Position numbers and translations under genes: made by a program. Under the pieces are notes generated by a model. It saw nothing but the letters and a program-made list of their open reading frames with translations. It made no database searches and was not told the DNA's origin. A stretch of 64,000 nucleotides of DNA from Desulfobacteraceae bacterium UBA5616 (GTDB lineage Bacteria > Desulfobacterota > Desulfobacteria > Desulfobacterales > UBA5616): positions 24,253 to 88,252 of the forward strand of contig DIKO01000011.1 of the NCBI GenBank assembly GCA_002423615.1, read 5' to 3'. Positions within the stretch are counted from its first letter, which is position 1; each line of letters starts with the position of its first letter. Shown here piece after piece: positions 61,462-64,000 of this stretch.

Positions 61462-62730
61462 TTGCGTCCCCGACAGGCCCATATCGATGACACGAAAAAA
61501 AATCCCAAACGGATTCACCGGTTGCTTACGGCTCCGGTCTCGCTGAAAGTTAAAAATTTCCGGCTTCTCTGGCTCAGCATGTTCGGCTCCTACAATGCCA
61601 TGCAGATGCAGATGGTTGCGAACGGCTGGCTGGTCTATGACATGACAGGCTCCCCTTTCGCCCTGGGGATGGTGTCCGCAGGATGGGGAATCCCCGTTGT
61701 GTTGTTTTCCCTTTTCGGTGGTGCGGTGGCGGACCGGGTACTTAAACGAAAGCTTCTGGTGATTGTTCAAACAGCTTTGTTTTTATTGACTTTATGTCTT
61801 GCACTTCTCATCAAGACAGGCCATATCGCCATATGGCACCTCGTTATTTCCTCGATCCTGATGGGCGGATTTCTGTCCTTCAGCATGCCCGCCCGCCAGG
61901 CATTCATTGTGGACCTGGTCGGTAAGGACGACCAGCTCAATGCCATCGCCCTGGGGTCGCTCGCCTCCAATTTCTGCCGCGTCGCATCACCGGCCCTTGC
62001 GGGACTGCTCTTGAAATTCATCGGCGTTCCAGGCGTCTACGGGATTATCGTTCTGTCCAATCTTGCCGTTATACTGCTTTTGCTGCTGATTCCCCGGGGA
62101 CAGGGGGCCATGACCGCAAGGCCCAATGTGCCCCTGCTTCCGGATGTCGTGGCGGGGCTCCGCTACGTGCGGGGCAACAGGATCATCCTCAGCCTTCTGG
62201 CCTTTGCCTTTATCCCGGTGCTTGGGGCCATGCCTTATCAGATGCTCCTGCCGGTTTTCGCCAGAAGCATCTTCAAGGCCGGGGAGACCGGACTCGGCCT
62301 TTTAATGTCTTCCATCGGCCTGGGGGCCCTTCTGGGATCCGGGTTGATCACATCCCTGGGCAGGTTCAGATTCAAGGGGCGTCTGATGTTTTTATCCGGC
62401 ACGATGTTCGGCCTTTTTCTTGTTCTGTTCAGCCTGATGCCCGTCATTCCGCCCGCCTGCCTGTGTCTGGTGTTTATCGGTGCCGGCAGTTCCATGGCCT
62501 TGACCCTCATCAACTCCCTGATCATGTCCAACACCCCCCGTGAACTGGTGGGGCGGGTCATGAGCATTTTCACCATGACATACGGTCTCATGCCCCTGTG
62601 GACCCTGCCGGCCGGAATCCTGGCGGAAATCGTCGGCGCGCCGGCAACCGTCGCGGCAGGGGGCATTCTTCTGACGGCCTGCTTCATCGGCGGCTTCGCC
62701 CTTCGCCCTGATTTACGAAAATTAGCCTGA
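61462..62730 (+). CDS. MFS exporter, EntS-like
   Basis: A 422-residue major facilitator with twelve expected helices in two halves. GSPFALGMVSAGWGIPVVLFSLFGGAVADRVLKRKLLV is the loop 2-3 signature of the EntS (enterobactin exporter)-like branch, and the second half repeats LMSSIGLGALLGSGLITSLG. The gene appears to start with TTG (purine-rich GGGGGGGG upstream); no in-frame ATG precedes the first helix, so the start is uncertain. Substrate unknown: no siderophore genes are near. Confidence 0.85.
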   Translation: MRPRQAHIDDTKKNPKRIHRLLTAPVSLKVKNFRLLWLSMFGSYNAMQMQMVANGWLVYDMTGSPFALGMVSAGWGIPVVLFSLFGGAVADRVLKRKLLVIVQTALFLLTLCLALLIKTGHIAIWHLVISSILMGGFLSFSMPARQAFIVDLVGKDDQLNAIALGSLASNFCRVASPALAGLLLKFIGVPGVYGIIVLSNLAVILLLLLIPRGQGAMTARPNVPLLPDVVAGLRYVRGNRIILSLLAFAFIPVLGAMPYQMLLPVFARSIFKAGETGLGLLMSSIGLGALLGSGLITSLGRFRFKGRLMFLSGTMFGLFLVLFSLMPVIPPACLCLVFIGAGSSMALTLINSLIMSNTPRELVGRVMSIFTMTYGLMPLWTLPAGILAEIVGAPATVAAGGILLTACFIGGFALRPDLRKLA

Positions 62731-62806
62731 ACGCTTTTTTTTTCATTGGATTTTACACAGCTTGTATTATACTTGAGTAAAATGCAACTTAATGGATGGA
62801 GGAGTC

Positions 62807-63253
62807 ATGGCCGGATACACGTTAAGATGCAGATCCTGCGGCACGAAAAACAGAATTCCTTCGGACAGGGCCGGACAACCTGCCAAATGCGGGAAATGTG
62901 GTGCTCCCGTAAATACCGGGGTACTGCTGACCGAAAGGCCGGTAACCGTAGGCGACGGGTCTTTTCATGACCTGGTTCTCAAGTCTCCCCTGCCCGTGCT
63001 GCTGGACTGCTGGGCCCCCTGGTGCGGACCCTGCAAGATGATCGGCCCCATTATGGAAGAACTGGCGGCCAAGTGGAAGGGAAAAGTGCGTATCGGCAAA
63101 CTCAATGTGGATGAAAATCCTCAGACAACCGAAAAATTTCAGATTCGCAGCATCCCTACCCTGCTGATTTTTGACAATGGAAAACTAAAGGAAACGCTGG
63201 TGGGGGCATTGCCCAAACAGCAGATTTCCCAGGCGATGGCGCCCTATATGTGA
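62807..63253 (+). CDS. trxC: Thioredoxin with N-terminal zinc ribbon (TrxC-type)
   Basis: A 148-residue thioredoxin-2. Zinc knuckles CRSCG and CGKCG (about residues 8-34) precede a thioredoxin domain with WCGPCK, cis-Pro in RSIPTLLIFDNG and the buried Asp in LDCWAPW. TrxC forms resist oxidative stress. The ATG at 62807 has GGAGGAG just upstream; the ATG at 62792 is an alternative. A frameshifted gene follows 12 bp later. Confidence 0.93.
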   Translation: MAGYTLRCRSCGTKNRIPSDRAGQPAKCGKCGAPVNTGVLLTERPVTVGDGSFHDLVLKSPLPVLLDCWAPWCGPCKMIGPIMEELAAKWKGKVRIGKLNVDENPQTTEKFQIRSIPTLLIFDNGKLKETLVGALPKQQISQAMAPYM

Positions 63254-63265
63254 TTCTGAAGAAAC

Positions 63266-63947
63266 ATGGCTTCACCGCAAACCCGTCATTTGACGGCTGG
63301 TCACATCGTAAAGACCTGGGACCGGGGATTGCCGCTGGACCCCCGGACCCTGCATTTCATCCAATCCACCTTCGGCCTTTCCCGAATCGAAGAGATCATC
63401 GCGGTATTGGGCGATCCCGGGCATGATGACCGGGACCTGCTGATGCGGGTCATCTGTTTACCCGGTGAAAACATCCAGGTTGAACTGGAACCCATTGTCG
63501 AAGAAGAGATTTTTACGGAAACGGAAATCGGGAAGCTATCCGCCGATCTGCTGTCCGGTGCTCCCGTTATCAGGCTCATGTTGCCGGGGGGAAAAAAGGG
63601 CATGGGGTTCAATGCCCTTTACGGGGACATTTGGGACTTCGTATCCCGCAGATGTTTTCCAGGCTTTCATGGACGAAAAAAGGCGGCGGATCGCGGCGCT
63701 CGATCAATACCGGCGGTTTATGCATCGCCTCGCAAAGTCCAACATGGAGACCCTTATGCTTTCGGGGATTCGGGCGCCCTGCATGGACGAGGAAAACGCC
63801 TTGAAGGCCATAGGGTTAATTGAGGATATCTGTTCCGGGATTTACGGCAAAACCGGCCCGGCGGTCGCCGACGCCCTGTTCTCCAGGGATCTCGGCGAAT
63901 TTGATCCGGAATCCGGTATCGCGGACCTGATCCGTATTCTCTCCTGA
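63266..63947 (+). pseudogene. Conserved hypothetical protein with a single +1 frameshift
   Basis: The first frame from the ATG at 63266 is coherent to about residue 123 (LPLDPRTLHFIQSTFGLSR...MGFNALYGDIWD). From about 63640 sense continues in the +1 frame: YPADVFQAFMDEKRRRIAALDQYRRFMHRLAKSNMETLM, ending at a TGA at 63945-63947. Removing one base between 63626 and 63641 gives a 226-residue acidic helical protein. I do not recognise the family. The intact form might be a regulator linked to TrxC, but this is not evidenced. Could be a sequencing error. Confidence 0.75.
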
Positions 63948-64000
63948 TGGAAACTTAAATATTTTTAAAACAATACGTTTACAAAAAACATGCTTTATTG

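Noticed and set aside
1..64000. CRISPR arrays, prophage, integrons or tRNA genes
   Set aside because: No regularly spaced repeats, phage structural genes, integrases or cloverleaf-like sequences were recognised on either strand.

Overview
The window reads like a chromosome segment of a strictly anaerobic, fatty-acid- or aromatic-degrading bacterium, most likely a Desulfobacterota (sulfate-reducer-like) lineage. That is an inference from gene content: three different acyl-CoA dehydrogenases, family III CoA-transferases, an enoyl-CoA hydratase, several multi-cluster Fe-S proteins, NosL, hemerythrin, radical-SAM enzymes and a two-component kinase with a Cache-type sensor. No rRNA, tRNA, CRISPR array, integrase or complete IS element was seen.

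Layout. 1-1780: sensor kinase and the start of its response regulator (minus strand). 2074-9054: rhomboid protease, a wrecked CoA-transferase, a C45 NTN-hydrolase, an acyl-CoA dehydrogenase with a C-terminal rubredoxin-like domain, a frameshifted CoA-transferase and an HdrD/GlcF-type Fe-S protein. 9040-19332: a minus-strand arsenic region (ArsR, ArsP-like permease, redox-thiol protein, Acr3, ArsM) whose last gene, ArsM, overlaps a TolC/adaptor/RND pump by 4 nt. 19418-22599: PtsP and a DUF2279-like protein. 22772-28650: acyl-CoA dehydrogenase, APH-type kinase, Asp/Glu racemase, BioB-like radical SAM, short ferredoxin, broken enoyl-CoA hydratase. 28652-32852: six genes joined by five 4-nt overlaps (NosL, TlpA-like lipoprotein, small membrane protein, FtsX-type permease, ABC ATPase, polytopic Cys/His protein). 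32913-34555: a broken molybdopterin oxidoreductase. 34781-39284: GlpD, AGPS-like flavoprotein, FGGY kinase. 39393-46045: radical SAM, hemerythrin, YhaO/YhaN-type nuclease-ATPase pair. 46070-49031: PabA and a PabB-PabC fusion behind an attenuator-like leader. 49060-54870: M15-like protein, HtpX, a palindromic repeat, acyl-CoA dehydrogenase with an Fe-S partner, MoaB and PyrR. 55091-60055: MobA, MoaE-like, MoaC, RmuC, MltA and a YkgJ-like Cys-cluster protein, mostly overlapping. 60060-63947: nitroreductase, small protein, MFS exporter, thioredoxin and a frameshifted conserved gene.

Two things stand out. First, seven genes are broken. Four (3059, 15598, 17566, 32913) keep both protein ends but lack roughly 70-130 codons in the middle, rejoined out of frame. 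Three more have a small frameshift (one extra A in an A-run, an 8-bp tandem duplication, and an apparent +1). Outside these lesions the reading frames look undamaged, so either the events are very recent or the assembly is at fault. Second, the NosL/TlpA/ABC operon looks like a dedicated copper or thiol-metal handling system without a nitrous oxide reductase, and is the best candidate here for an undescribed system. All functional calls come from reading motifs; no database search was run.
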